This document shows positions 45,111 to 55,116 of a DNA stretch of 64,000 bases, in pieces. The notes beneath the pieces were generated by a model. The model saw nothing but the letters and a program-made list of their open reading frames with translations. It was not told the DNA's origin and made no database searches. Location: NCBI RefSeq assembly GCF_000949475.1, contig NZ_JRHC01000003.1, forward strand, positions 372,001 through 436,000, given 5' to 3'. Position numbers and translations under genes: made by a program. This DNA comes from Draconibacterium sediminis. GTDB lineage: Bacteria; Bacteroidota; Bacteroidia; Bacteroidales; Prolixibacteraceae. Within the stretch, counting starts at the first letter, position 1; the number at the start of each line of letters is the position of its first letter.

Positions 45111-46475
45111 TTATCGTTTGATATAATCGGTTCCGTACGGATAACGTTGTGGACGACTTAACATTGAATTAGCCAGATCGTTGTTTTTAAAACGTTCTAC
45201 AGCTGGATCCCATTCAAGTACTCCCGGAATTTGCATCGCGATATCGCTTATCAAACAGATGGTACATGTGCGGTGACTAATTTCTGCAGGAGAAATTGGA
45301 GCTTTACGCGATTGGATACAGTCTAACCAGTTTCCGTGTTGTTCATGACTAACATAAAGTTTGGTTTCGTCGTCGCCAATTACAGATTTTAAAATATCGT
45401 CGCTACTGGCATCCAGGGCTTTTGTAGAACCTGCCGGAATCGGATCTGATGGTGTTGCGCGGTAAGCACCACGGGTTACAAAAACCCATCCATCTTCGCC
45501 TTCAAAACGAATACCATTTGGATAACCACCGCTGGTAAATACGGTTGCTCCGTTTGCGTATTCCTGTTTAACCATAAAATCACCATGAACATTCCAGTCG
45601 CCCGATTTTGGGAATTGTGCAACAGCTTCTACCGAAATAGGTCCGGTATATTCGGTATCCATACCCCATGCTGCAATATCATAGTGGTGTTGGCCCCAAC
45701 CGGTAATCATTCCGGCACCATAACTTCGGTTACGCAACCATCCCGGACGGCTGTAATCGTGTTGCGGATGAACCATTTTTTCTTTGTATTCCACTTCAGG
45801 AGTTGAGCCCAACCACATATCGAAATTGAATGTTGAAGGAACCGGGCTTGTTTCGAAAACCGGGCCGCCGGGATCACCGGGAAGACCAATTTTTACGGTG
45901 TGAATTTTTCCAATTCGACCGTTACGTACCAGTTCGGCTGCACGAAGGAATTGTGAAGAAGAACGTTGCTGGGTACCTACCTGGAGAACAGTTCCCTGGC
46001 GGTTAACGATGTCGCTCAATAAACGGCCTTCTGACACGGTTAACGATGTTGGTTTCTGTAGGTAAATATCTTTACCGGCTAATGCTGCTTCAATGGCAGG
46101 TTGCGAGTGCCAGTGGTCTGGAGTACTAATTACAACCGCGTCAATATCTTTATCAGCCAGCATGTCTTTGTAATCGGCATACATTTTAACTTCAACACTG
46201 GTCCCTTTTTTCTTGTAGTAGTCTTCCACCAGTTTTTTCCCTTTTTCCATACGGATGCTGTCTAAGTCTGAAACAGCAACCATACGGGCAACATCGTGTT
46301 GCATGGTGCCCGGCATATCGTGGGTTACTGCAATACGTCCGCAGCCAATCTGACCTATATTGATTTTGTTACTGGGGGCTGATGCGCCAAAAACAGAAGA
46401 AGGTACAATTGTTGGTATTACCATCGCACCGGCTGTTGTAGTTGCTGCATTTCTTAAGAATACTCTTCGTTTCAT
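45111..46475 (-). CDS. Gfo/Idh/MocA family oxidoreductase, Tat-exported
   Basis: A 454-residue NAD(P)-dependent oxidoreductase. The N-terminus carries a twin-arginine signal (KRRVFLRNAATTTAGAM), so it is folded before export to the periplasm. The Rossmann motif is NIGQIGCGRIA, and DIDAVVISTPDHWHSQPAIEAALAGKDIYLQKP gives the Gfo/Idh/MocA signature, including the EKP-like QKP. These enzymes oxidise or epimerise sugars or act as glycosidases by an NAD-mediated mechanism. It follows the DUF6807 gene by 30 bp and probably works with the ThuA protein. Confidence 0.92.
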   Translation of the reverse strand: MKRRVFLRNAATTTAGAMVIPTIVPSSVFGASAPSNKINIGQIGCGRIAVTHDMPGTMQHDVARMVAVSDLDSIRMEKGKKLVEDYYKKKGTSVEVKMYADYKDMLADKDIDAVVISTPDHWHSQPAIEAALAGKDIYLQKPTSLTVSEGRLLSDIVNRQGTVLQVGTQQRSSSQFLRAAELVRNGRIGKIHTVKIGLPGDPGGPVFETSPVPSTFNFDMWLGSTPEVEYKEKMVHPQHDYSRPGWLRNRSYGAGMITGWGQHHYDIAAWGMDTEYTGPISVEAVAQFPKSGDWNVHGDFMVKQEYANGATVFTSGGYPNGIRFEGEDGWVFVTRGAYRATPSDPIPAGSTKALDASSDDILKSVIGDDETKLYVSHEQHGNWLDCIQSRKAPISPAEISHRTCTICLISDIAMQIPGVLEWDPAVERFKNNDLANSMLSRPQRYPYGTDYIKR

Positions 46476-46505
46476 ATTTAAGTTTTATTGGTTATAGTAA
46501 TGTGA

Positions 46506-47747
46506 CTAATTTAAGTTGGTTTTTGGAATACTTGCAAAACTATTCCAGTATTTTTCTGCTGTTTCGGCATCAAGCTCACCGTCAAAAATTAGCATACGGT
46601 ATTTTAAGGTATACGTTTGCTTTGGCTTCAGTTGCCAATCATCATGGCGTATCGGGACGAACTCGAAATACATATCACCGCGTCCGCCATTAGCATCAAG
46701 TGGCCAAACACGCATTGGCTCCGGATGCATTCTATTCGAAGGATGGCTCATAAAAAGTATCCCGGAACGGCCTTCATCAACATCAGACTGACCTTCTACC
46801 AAACACCAGCGGGCATATGAACCATCTGCATCAACTCTTGTTTTTCCATCAGATGTGAGAACAGTACAATTGTCTTTGTGCCAGCTTTCTGTTGCGCGGA
46901 AACCAATTCCTCCGCCATAGCGATAAGCATCAAGCATAATTCCGTTTTTTAGCGGACTGTTTAGCGAGGTGGTGTAGTCAACCATCCAAACATCTTCGCC
47001 AATATTCCAGGCGCGTACATCCAGAATCTCATTCATGGCAATTTGGTCTTCGCCACGAGCTCCAAAATCAATATGTTGTTGTAAAGCTTTGAAACCGCTA
47101 TATATTGCTCCTTCTGATTCTGACAGAAAACCGGCAAACTTAACCGTTCCCTGTCCTTCTTTCAGGTTCCAAAAATCAACAGATCTGTCATCTATGTGCG
47201 TTTTGGTCCATGGCCCCCATATGCCGTAATGGTGGTAATGATCGGGCGCCTGAATACGCGTAAGGACTTTTCCTCCGGGTGAGCTTAATGGATGGATGTA
47301 GCCTGAGCGTTTATAGAGCGGATCAATACCTTCAGGAGGGAAAGTAACGGCATGTCTGTATTTCAGAATGAGATTTTCGCCTTTTTGCAAACTGAGATCT
47401 TTGTGATCACGTTTTAATGTTATACTGGTATTTGTGTTTGCCGGCTTCTCTTCTGCTTTTAACAGAAACTCCCGAACAGTTCCTTTTTTAGTTTCTCCGT
47501 TTAGCAAAAACCAAAGACGCGCCGAATGTCCTGTTTCAATCTGGCAGGGAATAGGATTTTCTTTTCCATCAATTACTTCATACAGTACGAGTGAATTATT
47601 ATCGGTGTTGTAATTTATACCGATTAAAGAAAAAGATACCGGAGTGTTTAAACAGTCTTCCGAAAATTCGATGCTGAATTCTGTAATCGGTTGGGCAAAT
47701 AATGTTTGAGACAGCAGAAGGAGTGTACTAAGTAATACCGTTTTCAT
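46506..47747 (-). CDS. DUF6807 (PmoA-like) exported protein
   Basis: A 413-residue protein with a signal peptide ending QTLFAQ. The DUF6807/PmoA-like pattern is clear: GYIHPLSSPGGKVLTR, DHYHHYGIWGPW, and GGGIGFRATESWHKDN. The family is misnamed after methane monooxygenase and is common in carbohydrate gene clusters of Bacteroidota and Planctomycetota; its biochemical role is unknown. First gene of the DUF6807-Gfo/Idh/MocA-ThuA run (gaps of 30 and 120 bp). Confidence 0.88.
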   Translation of the reverse strand: MKTVLLSTLLLLSQTLFAQPITEFSIEFSEDCLNTPVSFSLIGINYNTDNNSLVLYEVIDGKENPIPCQIETGHSARLWFLLNGETKKGTVREFLLKAEEKPANTNTSITLKRDHKDLSLQKGENLILKYRHAVTFPPEGIDPLYKRSGYIHPLSSPGGKVLTRIQAPDHYHHYGIWGPWTKTHIDDRSVDFWNLKEGQGTVKFAGFLSESEGAIYSGFKALQQHIDFGARGEDQIAMNEILDVRAWNIGEDVWMVDYTTSLNSPLKNGIMLDAYRYGGGIGFRATESWHKDNCTVLTSDGKTRVDADGSYARWCLVEGQSDVDEGRSGILFMSHPSNRMHPEPMRVWPLDANGGRGDMYFEFVPIRHDDWQLKPKQTYTLKYRMLIFDGELDAETAEKYWNSFASIPKTNLN

Positions 47748-47857
47748 CGCAGTTGGTTTTGTTAGTAAATAAAAAATTGAATAAACTATTAAGCCCGTTG
47801 TATTGAGCTTCTTACGAAATTAACTCTTCGGGCCTAACTTTTAAATAGATCGTCATA

Positions 47858-47899
47858 AATGCAAATTTAAGTTCTGTTTAACGAAGAAAACTTTGCATT
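47858..47899 (-). promoter_or_regulatory. Putative promoter with aatgcaaa/tttgcatt inverted arms
   Basis: On the minus strand TAAATTTG (47869-47862) is a -7 consensus match about 115 bp before the DUF6807 start. It overlaps the arm aatgcaaa (47858-47865), whose complement tttgcatt lies at 47892-47899. The same half-site aatgcaaa makes up the outer part of the LacI operator at 32257-32290, so this gene may belong to the same regulon. This is a weak inference from 8-bp matches. Confidence 0.3.
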
Positions 47900-48045
47900 G
47901 TGAGGGCAAATAAAGCTGCTTAAATATATTTGTGAGGTATTTATATTGCCAATTGATGGCAAAGAGTAACATCGTTTATTAGTCATAAGTTAGGTTCTAA
48001 GTTCTAGCAGTAAATCTACATTTTTTCATGATTTGGATATAGTAC

Positions 48046-48053
48046 TACATTTG
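48046..48053 (+). promoter_or_regulatory. Putative -7 box (TACATTTG) of the AraC gene
   Basis: An exact TAnnTTTG match 60 bp before the start at 48113. No convincing -33 element at the right distance. Confidence 0.35.
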
Positions 48054-48112
48054 CAAGTGTTTGTATTTGTTTTGCAATTTTGTATTTTTAGCGTCAATCT
48101 AACGGTCAGACT

Positions 48113-48982
48113 ATGAAATTGATGCACGAACAAATTGATTTCCCGGGGAAATCAGTTGTTAAAGTAAAAGTTCAGGAAAGAGAGAGTTTTACGTATCCCT
48201 GGCATTTTCATTCGGAGTACGAAATTATGTATGTGTTGGAAGGGTTTGGGACACGTTTCGTTGCTGATAGTATTGAAGAATTTCAGGCGGGTGATTTTGT
48301 GATGCTTGCTTGTAATTTACCGCACTTTTGGAAATCTGATGTATCGTATTATGAAGGAAATAACAAAAAACAAGTCCGGTATATTGTATTGCAATTACCG
48401 AATGAGTTTTTCAGAGAAGCATTAGATAACTATCCTGAGTTTTATATGATTAAAGAGCTCTTAAAAAAGTCGGGCAGGGGAGTGTGTTTCACAAAAGAGT
48501 TTGCGGATAAAGTCAGGAAGAAAGTAATGAAGGTCGCTCGTTCTGATGGTTTTGACCGCTTATCATACATGCTTCAGTTGTTACAGTTAATGGCAAAGTC
48601 AAATGAGTATCGTTTATTGGCCGGGGAGTATTATCAGTTGGAGAAGCACGATTTTACCAGTAACCGCTTAACTAAAGTTATGCACTACCTGAATACGAAC
48701 TACCTGAAGAAAGTTGAATTAAAAGATGTAGCGTCCGTTGCCAATATGCACCCATCGGCGTTTTGTCGGTATTTTAAGGAGAGTTCAGGAAAATCGCTCT
48801 CCGAATTTGTCAACGAAATACGAATTGGATACGCTTGTAGATTGCTTTTAGAGGGAAAAATGACAGTGTCGCAGATTTGTTTTGACAGTGGATTTAATAA
48901 TTTATCGAATTTTAACCGTGCCTTTAAAAAGAATACCGGTTATACACCTACCTCATATTTTGAGAAATTTCAACGCAAATAG
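48113..48982 (+). CDS. AraC family regulator with cupin sensor domain
   Basis: A 289-residue protein. The N-terminal half is a cupin-like sugar-binding domain (YPWHFHSEYEIMYVLEGFGTRFV, AGDFVMLACNLPHFW); the C-terminal about 100 residues are the two AraC helix-turn-helix motifs (VELKDVASVANMHPSAFCRYFKES and TVSQICFDSGFNNLSNFNRAFKKNTGYTP). It diverges from the DUF6807-oxidoreductase-ThuA run and lies about 365 bp from it, so it may regulate that run. It is of a different subtype from the other two AraC proteins in the window. Confidence 0.92.
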   Translation: MKLMHEQIDFPGKSVVKVKVQERESFTYPWHFHSEYEIMYVLEGFGTRFVADSIEEFQAGDFVMLACNLPHFWKSDVSYYEGNNKKQVRYIVLQLPNEFFREALDNYPEFYMIKELLKKSGRGVCFTKEFADKVRKKVMKVARSDGFDRLSYMLQLLQLMAKSNEYRLLAGEYYQLEKHDFTSNRLTKVMHYLNTNYLKKVELKDVASVANMHPSAFCRYFKESSGKSLSEFVNEIRIGYACRLLLEGKMTVSQICFDSGFNNLSNFNRAFKKNTGYTPTSYFEKFQRK

Positions 48983-49121
48983 ATTTCTATAAAAAAATCA
49001 AATTTAAAAGTGAGGCTGTATGTTTGAATATAAGGCCTTTTTAACGTGCACCTAATCGGTTATATTAAGCGGATTATACGTGTGAGCCCTTAACAGGATG
49101 TATTTAGAGATGGAAGAACAA

Positions 49122-49155
49122 AAAAGCCTGTAAATTATTGAATTTACAGGCTTTT
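49122..49155. terminator. Bidirectional terminator-like hairpin
   Basis: A perfect stem of aaaagcctgtaaatt and its complement with loop attg, followed by tttt. Situated 140 bp after the AraC gene and directly beside a tRNA 3' fragment, so it may be the original terminator of the tRNA gene (minus strand). Confidence 0.7.
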
Positions 49156-49160
49156 GTTTC

Positions 49161-49187
49161 GTCGGGATACCAGGATTCGAACCTGAT
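49161..49187 (-). other. tRNA 3'-end fragment, probable attachment-site relic
   Basis: On the minus strand, bases 49187-49161 read as a T-arm (TCAGG, loop TTCGAAT, CCTGG) and acceptor strand (TATCCCGAC), directly followed by a hairpin. No matching 5' acceptor, D-arm or anticodon arm is found in the next 100 bp. It is therefore a truncated tRNA end. Such fragments are left where an element integrates in the 3' end of a tRNA gene. The amino-acid identity cannot be told. The rest of 48983-49538 contains no gene. Confidence 0.6.
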
Positions 49188-49538
49188 CCCATTAATGCCT
49201 TTATATCAGTGATTTACTAAGGTCGTATTTTTACGGGTCACCGTTTAGTTCACATTTAAAGAACTTTTATTATTTGAGCTCAAAATAGGAAATTTTGAAA
49301 AGATAATCAACTTGTTCTCAATTTAGTCTCGTTTAATTCAACCACTATTAATGTGATTTGTAGCACAGTGTTTTGTTGAAAGAAGTATTTACTTTAAAGA
49401 TATTGGTGGAAAAGTTAACCTGACGATTGGGATATGCCCAGTATGGCTACACTATACATATACAAAGAGCTCAATATCTTGTGAGCCAATAAGATTTCCT
49501 TAATTTATTATAATTGAAGTATGTTTCCATGCTGGAGA

Positions 49539-50423
49539 TTAATTCTTAATATTGTTTCGAAACACTCGTGGAGTCATTCCCGCTTTTTGCTTGAACAAAC
49601 GATTAAAATAGTAATCCGATTCAAATCCCAGCGAATACGCAATTTCCTTTTGTGTTTTTTTTGTGCGAAGTAACAGATCTTTGGATTTTTCAATCTTTAA
49701 AAGCAGAAAGTATTGTAAAGGCGAAGATCCGGTTTGTTTCTTAAAATCAGCTCTAAATTTCGAGTAGCTTATTCCAAATTCCGATGCAATTTCTTCTGGA
49801 TTTATTGAATCGTTGATCTGTTTATACATTATTTGTTTAGCTCTTGAAACCATTGTGTTTAAGGAGTCTTCATTATCACTAATCTGTTGAATATTGTATA
49901 GTTCAGCCATCAGTTGCAGGCAAATTCCGGATGCCAAACGTTGATAGCCAAACGGTTCGTTGTTGAACAGATGAAACAAAGAATCGAAATAGCCCAAGAT
50001 ATTTGTGCGCTTGCATTTTTGGATAACAGGCCGGTTTGAATTGAAAAAGCCATTGGATAAAAACATTTTAGCAATTGTGCCTGAAAATCCTACCCAGCGC
50101 TCTGTCCATCCTGTTTTTTTCTTGGGTCGGTAACGGTGCCATAAACCCGGGAAAAGCATAAACCCATCGCCGTCCGATATTTTTTTCTTTCCGGTTTCTT
50201 TTGTTTCCAGGAAACCTTCACCGTTAGTTATTAAAACAAACTGAAATTCATTTAAAATGCGTCCCTGTTCCCATGAAAAATTATAACTCCCCGGATGACC
50301 TTTTGATGGGTACGAATCTCCGGATTTTATTTTAGTGCTTCCCAGGCTGTTTACATAAAACCCCCACTTCTCGTCGTGGTCAAATGTCATCAGGTATTTT
50401 CGGTATATACTTTCTGAAGTCAT
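49539..50423 (-). CDS. AraC family regulator, upstream of the rhamnosidase cluster
   Basis: A 294-residue protein: cupin-like N-terminal domain (GSYNFSWEQGRILNEFQ, WHRYRPKKKTGWTERWVGFSG) and C-terminal AraC DNA-binding domain (INPEEIASEFGISYSKFRADFKKQTGSSPL, KEIAYSLGFESDYYFNRLFKQKAGMTP). It is divergent from the GH106 gene, 250 bp away, which makes it the likely activator of that cluster. A second protein with the same layout and similar sequence lies at 63023-63895, at the other end. Confidence 0.92.
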   Translation of the reverse strand: MTSESIYRKYLMTFDHDEKWGFYVNSLGSTKIKSGDSYPSKGHPGSYNFSWEQGRILNEFQFVLITNGEGFLETKETGKKKISDGDGFMLFPGLWHRYRPKKKTGWTERWVGFSGTIAKMFLSNGFFNSNRPVIQKCKRTNILGYFDSLFHLFNNEPFGYQRLASGICLQLMAELYNIQQISDNEDSLNTMVSRAKQIMYKQINDSINPEEIASEFGISYSKFRADFKKQTGSSPLQYFLLLKIEKSKDLLLRTKKTQKEIAYSLGFESDYYFNRLFKQKAGMTPRVFRNNIKN

Positions 50424-50673
50424 ATCAATTTGTGCAATAAAAATATCAAATTGTCAATTGTAAATCGCTTGAATATAAATGATATTTACACTGGTGAAGT
50501 TAATGATTAAAATTGTAATTGTCTCATATAAAATAAATATGATAGCATATGTCTGAATAGAAGTAGTAAGTAGCAAACATTCTGTATGGAATTATTTGTG
50601 AATATATACTTCGCTATTTTCAGTCAAAATATGCTTTTTTTTTTAATAGACCAATATCTAATTACTGAAACTT

Positions 50674-53673
50674 ATGAAAACAATACGAGAAGGTAGTGTC
50701 AGGACTATATTATACTTTTTTGTCGTACTTTTATCAATCGGATGGCTTTTTTCTTGCGCTAAAGAAGAATCAACTGCTGGTTTAAAACAAGTCTTTCAAA
50801 ACCCTCCCGATTCTGCAAGACCAGGTGTTTACTGGTATTTTATGGATGGAAATTTGTCACGCATAGAAATGACGAAGGATCTGGAATCTATGAAAGAAGC
50901 AGGTATTACTAACCTTATTTTTCTGGAAGTTGGAATTGGAGTTCCACGAGGCTCGGTCGATTTTATGAGCGAAGAATGGCAGGAATTGTATGTTCATGCG
51001 GTTCGAGAGGCTGAGCGACTGGGTATTAAAATATTATTAGGAGCCGGTCCGGGTTGGTGCGGCAGTGGTGGGCCCTGGGTAAAACCCGAGGAATCGATGA
51101 AGCATCTTGTATACAGTGAGCTAGAAATTAAAGGGGGAAAAACAGTTGATGTGCTCTTGCCTATTCCTAAACAACGAAGTACAGTTTGGCATACCATGAA
51201 GGACCCCTATTATGAAGACGTGGCTGTTTATGCCGTGCCTGCCAGTGCCGTTCCTGTTATTGAAGATATCAATGAAAAAGCGCTGTATGAACGCGACCCG
51301 TACACTTCGAAACCCAATGTAAAACCTTACCTTCCTTCGCTTGCAAATTACGAAGAACTCGACGAAGATCGGGTATTAGCGCAATCGGAAATTGTTGATG
51401 TGACAAAATTCTTGCAAGCTGATGGAAAACTGGTTTGGGATGCACCATTAGGAAACTGGACAATCATCCGAATGGGAAAAAGGGGTACCGGTGCAAGCAC
51501 ACGTCCATCACCGGAACCGGTAATAGGACTTGAAAGCAACAAGATGGATACTGCGGCCTTCCGTAATCATCTTCGAAATTTTACCGATATTTTATTGGCT
51601 AAAACCGCCCCGCGAAAAGAGGGAGTGGGGTGGACCGGTTTTCATATCGACAGCTGGGAAAGTGGTGCCCAAAACTGTACCGACGGCATAATTGAAGAAT
51701 TTAAACAACGACGCGGTTACGATCCCGAACCTTATTTGCTTGCTTACACTGGAAGGGCTATGGGGAGTGTAGAGATTACCGAACGCTTCCTATGGGATTT
51801 GCGCCAAACCTGTAAAGAGTTGGTACTGGAAAATCATGTGGAATTTGCCAAAGCTTATGCCCATGAAAATGGATTGGAATTAACGATTGAACCTTATGAT
51901 ATGAATCCGGCCGGTGACATTGATTTAGGTGCAATAGCTGATGTAATTATGGCTGAGTTTTGGAGTGATGGCTTTGGTTTTGATGCTTCTTATGCTGTAT
52001 TGCAGGCAACATCAATTGCACACATTAAAGGAGACCCGGTTGTTGGAGCCGAGGTATTTACTTCGCAACCAACACAGGCATGGCAGCTTTTACCCGGCAA
52101 TATGAAAAACCAAAGCGACTGGGCGCTGGCACATGGAATAAACCGTTTTGTTTACCACACTTTTGCACATAAACCACTGGGCGACGAACATCGCCCGGGA
52201 ATGACTATGGGGCGCTACGGTGTGCATTGGGATCGCGGTCAAACCTGGTGGCCAATGGTAGGTGCTTATCATGAGTATATCAGTCGCTGTTCGCATATGA
52301 TGCAGCAAGGCCAGGTAATTTCCGATATCCTTTATTTGACTCCCGAAGGAGCACCAATGGTTTTTACGCCTCCAGCCGATGCCATTACTGAAAATGGAAC
52401 GATACCGGATAAAAAAGGATACAGCTTTGATGCTTGTTCACCCAAAATTTTAATGGAAAGAACGCGTGTTGAAAACGGCAAAATTGCTTTTGAAAATGCC
52501 ACATCGTACGAATTGCTGGTATTGCCAAACTTTGAAACAATGACTCCCGAATTACTGGAGAAAGTTATTTCTTTAGTAGAGCAGGGTGCTAATGTTGTTG
52601 GCATACCGCCTCAAAAATCACCGAGTTTGGTTAACTATCCGGCCTGTGATGAAGAGGTGCAGAAACTTGCCAAAAAACTTTGGGGGACGTATGAGATTCC
52701 TGATGAACTCAGTAAAAAAGAAATGGGAAAGGGAGCAATGTATTGGGGAGGAAAACTTAAAACCGATGAATTGTATCCATCCTATAAAGTAACCGCAGAA
52801 CTTTTAGCTCAACTAAATATTGATGAAGATTTTAAATCGGATAACAACAGCATTCGTTTTGGACACCGTAAAACCAATGAGCAGGATATCTATTTTGTGG
52901 CAAACAGAACCAACGAGTTCCAAAAAACAGCCTGTACATTCCGTGCGGTAGGCGAGCCCGAATTGTGGATTGGTACCACCGGCAAAACCCGGAAAATTCC
53001 AAACTACACAGTCGAGAATGGTGTGACAACAATTCCTTTGGAATTCTTCCCGTACGAAAGTTTCTTTGTTACATTTTCAGGAGGAGAAAACAAGGCAGAC
53101 GAAAATAACAATACTTCCAATTTTCCATCTTTTGCTGAAGTTAAAACCATCGAAGGAGCCTGGGATGTTGCGTTCAATCCAAAATTTGGTGGCCCTGAAA
53201 ATATTCGATTTGATGAATTGCTGGATTGGACAACACACGAAATGCGCGAGATTAAATACTATTCAGGAATTGCCACCTACAGAAAAATATTTGAGCTGGA
53301 AACTTTATCTGAGAAACAATATTATATCGATCTGGGCGAGGTAAACGACATTGCCCGTGTAATACTGAACGGTGAAGATCTTGGCGTAATCTGGTGCGCT
53401 CCGTGGCGAATTAACATCTCCGCAGCCTTAAAACAAGGTGTCAATGAATTGGAAATAGAAGTGGCCAACCGCTGGGTGAACCGCCTGCTGGGAGACCAAC
53501 AAGAACCAGATGCCAATGTGCGGACGGTAAAATTTGAGAACGGACTGATGGGCGGCAAAGAATACAAAACGGGCAGGTACACATTCACGACAAAACAATC
53601 GATGGAGGCTTTTCGGTTTGCTGAACCACTTTCTTCTGGATTGCTGGGGCCTGTAAGAATATTAGAAATGTAA
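50674..53673 (+). CDS. GH106-type alpha-L-rhamnosidase lipoprotein
   Basis: A 999-residue secreted glycoside hydrolase. Lipobox WLFSC gives the lipidated Cys at residue 28. Family marks: PPDSARPGVYWYFMDGNLS near the mature start, GITNLIFLEVGIGVP, LLGAGPGWCGSGGPWV, WTGFHIDSWESGAQNCT in the catalytic region, and a C-terminal beta-sandwich (IATYRKIFELE, YYIDLGEVNDIARVILNGEDLGV). GH106 enzymes cleave terminal alpha-L-rhamnose, as in rhamnogalacturonan or ulvan-type chains. First gene of a plus-strand cluster; 28 bp before the isomerase gene. Confidence 0.87.
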   Translation: MKTIREGSVRTILYFFVVLLSIGWLFSCAKEESTAGLKQVFQNPPDSARPGVYWYFMDGNLSRIEMTKDLESMKEAGITNLIFLEVGIGVPRGSVDFMSEEWQELYVHAVREAERLGIKILLGAGPGWCGSGGPWVKPEESMKHLVYSELEIKGGKTVDVLLPIPKQRSTVWHTMKDPYYEDVAVYAVPASAVPVIEDINEKALYERDPYTSKPNVKPYLPSLANYEELDEDRVLAQSEIVDVTKFLQADGKLVWDAPLGNWTIIRMGKRGTGASTRPSPEPVIGLESNKMDTAAFRNHLRNFTDILLAKTAPRKEGVGWTGFHIDSWESGAQNCTDGIIEEFKQRRGYDPEPYLLAYTGRAMGSVEITERFLWDLRQTCKELVLENHVEFAKAYAHENGLELTIEPYDMNPAGDIDLGAIADVIMAEFWSDGFGFDASYAVLQATSIAHIKGDPVVGAEVFTSQPTQAWQLLPGNMKNQSDWALAHGINRFVYHTFAHKPLGDEHRPGMTMGRYGVHWDRGQTWWPMVGAYHEYISRCSHMMQQGQVISDILYLTPEGAPMVFTPPADAITENGTIPDKKGYSFDACSPKILMERTRVENGKIAFENATSYELLVLPNFETMTPELLEKVISLVEQGANVVGIPPQKSPSLVNYPACDEEVQKLAKKLWGTYEIPDELSKKEMGKGAMYWGGKLKTDELYPSYKVTAELLAQLNIDEDFKSDNNSIRFGHRKTNEQDIYFVANRTNEFQKTACTFRAVGEPELWIGTTGKTRKIPNYTVENGVTTIPLEFFPYESFFVTFSGGENKADENNNTSNFPSFAEVKTIEGAWDVAFNPKFGGPENIRFDELLDWTTHEMREIKYYSGIATYRKIFELETLSEKQYYIDLGEVNDIARVILNGEDLGVIWCAPWRINISAALKQGVNELEIEVANRWVNRLLGDQQEPDANVRTVKFENGLMGGKEYKTGRYTFTTKQSMEAFRFAEPLSSGLLGPVRILEM

Positions 53674-53700
53674 GACAATACACTTAAATAAAATAAAAAC

Positions 53701-55116
53701 ATGACAAAAGTAGGACTATTTGGAATAGGACTGGACACGTATTGGGATCAGTTTGACGGCTTGTTGGACAGGCTGGTGGGTTACCAAAAACAAATTGCAG
53801 AAAAAATACAAAGTTTTGGCGTTGAGGTCGTGGATGCTGGTTTGGTAGATTCACCAGAAAAAGCACGTGAAGCAGGCGATTATTTAAAAACCAGCGATGT
53901 GGAAATAGTGTTTCTTTATGTTTCTACCTATGCGCTTTCATCGACGGTTTTGCCCGTGGCCCAAAAGTTAAAGTGCCCCATCGTTATTCTGAATATTCAG
54001 CCTGTGGCGGCTATCGATTACGAAAACTTTAACAAATTAGGCGATCGGGGAAAAATGACTGGCGAGTGGTTGGCGCATTGCCAGGCCTGTTCGGTACCCG
54101 AAATTACCAATGTTTTGAACCGTGCCGGAATTAGCTACGAAATAATAACTGGATATATAGGCGAACAAGCAGTTTGGGACGATATGAAAGGCTGGATTGA
54201 AGCCGCTAGTGTAGCCGCCACAATGCGCAATAACCGACTTGGAGTTTTAGGGCATTACTACTGTGGAATGCTGGATGTATATACTGACCTTACCAAACAA
54301 GCCTCTACTTTTGGCACCCATATAGAACTGGTTGAAATGTGCGAGGTGAAAAAATACCGCGATGAAGCTACAGAGGTCGAAATTGATGATAAAATTAAAG
54401 AGTTTCATAACACCTTTGAAGTGTTGGATACCTGCGAGCAAGAGGAAATTGTGCGTGCAGCCCGCACTTCTGTTGCATTAGATAAATTAGTGGAAGCGCA
54501 CAGGCTGGGTTCTATGGCGTACTATTACGAAGGGGAAGCAGGCAGTGAATACGAAAATATTGTAACATCGGTAATTGCAGGAAATACTTTACTTACGGGT
54601 AAAAATATTCCGGTTGCAGGCGAGTGCGAAGTAAAAAATGCACAGGCTATGAAAATCATGGATTCCTTTGGTGTAGGTGGTTCATTCTCTGAATTCTATG
54701 CTATGGATTTTAACGATGATATTGTAATGTTGGGTCATGATGGACCTGCCCATTTTGCCATTGCCGAAGGGAATGTTCAGTTGGTGCCACTGCCCATTTA
54801 TCATGGCAAGCCAGGTAAAGGTTTATCCATACAAATGACGGTAAAACACGGACCGGTAACTATTCTTTCAGTTGTTGAAGGAAAAGACGAAGTGTTTTTG
54901 TTGGTGGCAGAAGGAGAATCGGTTGAAGGACCAATCCTGCAAATCGGAAATACCAACAGCCGTTACCGCTTCTCCATTGGAGCTAAAGAGTTTATGAATG
55001 AATGGTCGAAACAAGGTCCTGCACACCATTGTGCCATTGGCGTTGGGCATATTTCCGATAAGATTGAGAAATTGGGACATTTAATGCAGATAAAAGTTGT
55101 AAAAATTGCCTGCTAA
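53701..55116 (+). CDS. L-arabinose/L-fucose isomerase-family protein
   Basis: A 471-residue cytoplasmic protein of the AraA/FucI superfamily: N-terminal KVGLFGIGLDTYW, MRNNRLGVLGHYYCGMLDVYTD in the middle, GSMAYYYEGE, and the metal-site region GGSFSEFYAMDFNDD with a C-terminal HHCAIGVGHI. It should isomerise an aldose to a ketose. In this cluster, next to rhamnosidases, a 6-deoxyhexose or pentose is the likely substrate, but AraA-like proteins of unassigned specificity are frequent. Cytoplasmic isomerase after a surface rhamnosidase suggests direct use of the released sugar. Confidence 0.8.
   Translation: MTKVGLFGIGLDTYWDQFDGLLDRLVGYQKQIAEKIQSFGVEVVDAGLVDSPEKAREAGDYLKTSDVEIVFLYVSTYALSSTVLPVAQKLKCPIVILNIQPVAAIDYENFNKLGDRGKMTGEWLAHCQACSVPEITNVLNRAGISYEIITGYIGEQAVWDDMKGWIEAASVAATMRNNRLGVLGHYYCGMLDVYTDLTKQASTFGTHIELVEMCEVKKYRDEATEVEIDDKIKEFHNTFEVLDTCEQEEIVRAARTSVALDKLVEAHRLGSMAYYYEGEAGSEYENIVTSVIAGNTLLTGKNIPVAGECEVKNAQAMKIMDSFGVGGSFSEFYAMDFNDDIVMLGHDGPAHFAIAEGNVQLVPLPIYHGKPGKGLSIQMTVKHGPVTILSVVEGKDEVFLLVAEGESVEGPILQIGNTNSRYRFSIGAKEFMNEWSKQGPAHHCAIGVGHISDKIEKLGHLMQIKVVKIAC

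Noticed and set aside
49161..49260. Intact tRNA gene
   Set aside because: Only the T-arm and 3' acceptor strand are present; no 5' half or anticodon arm.
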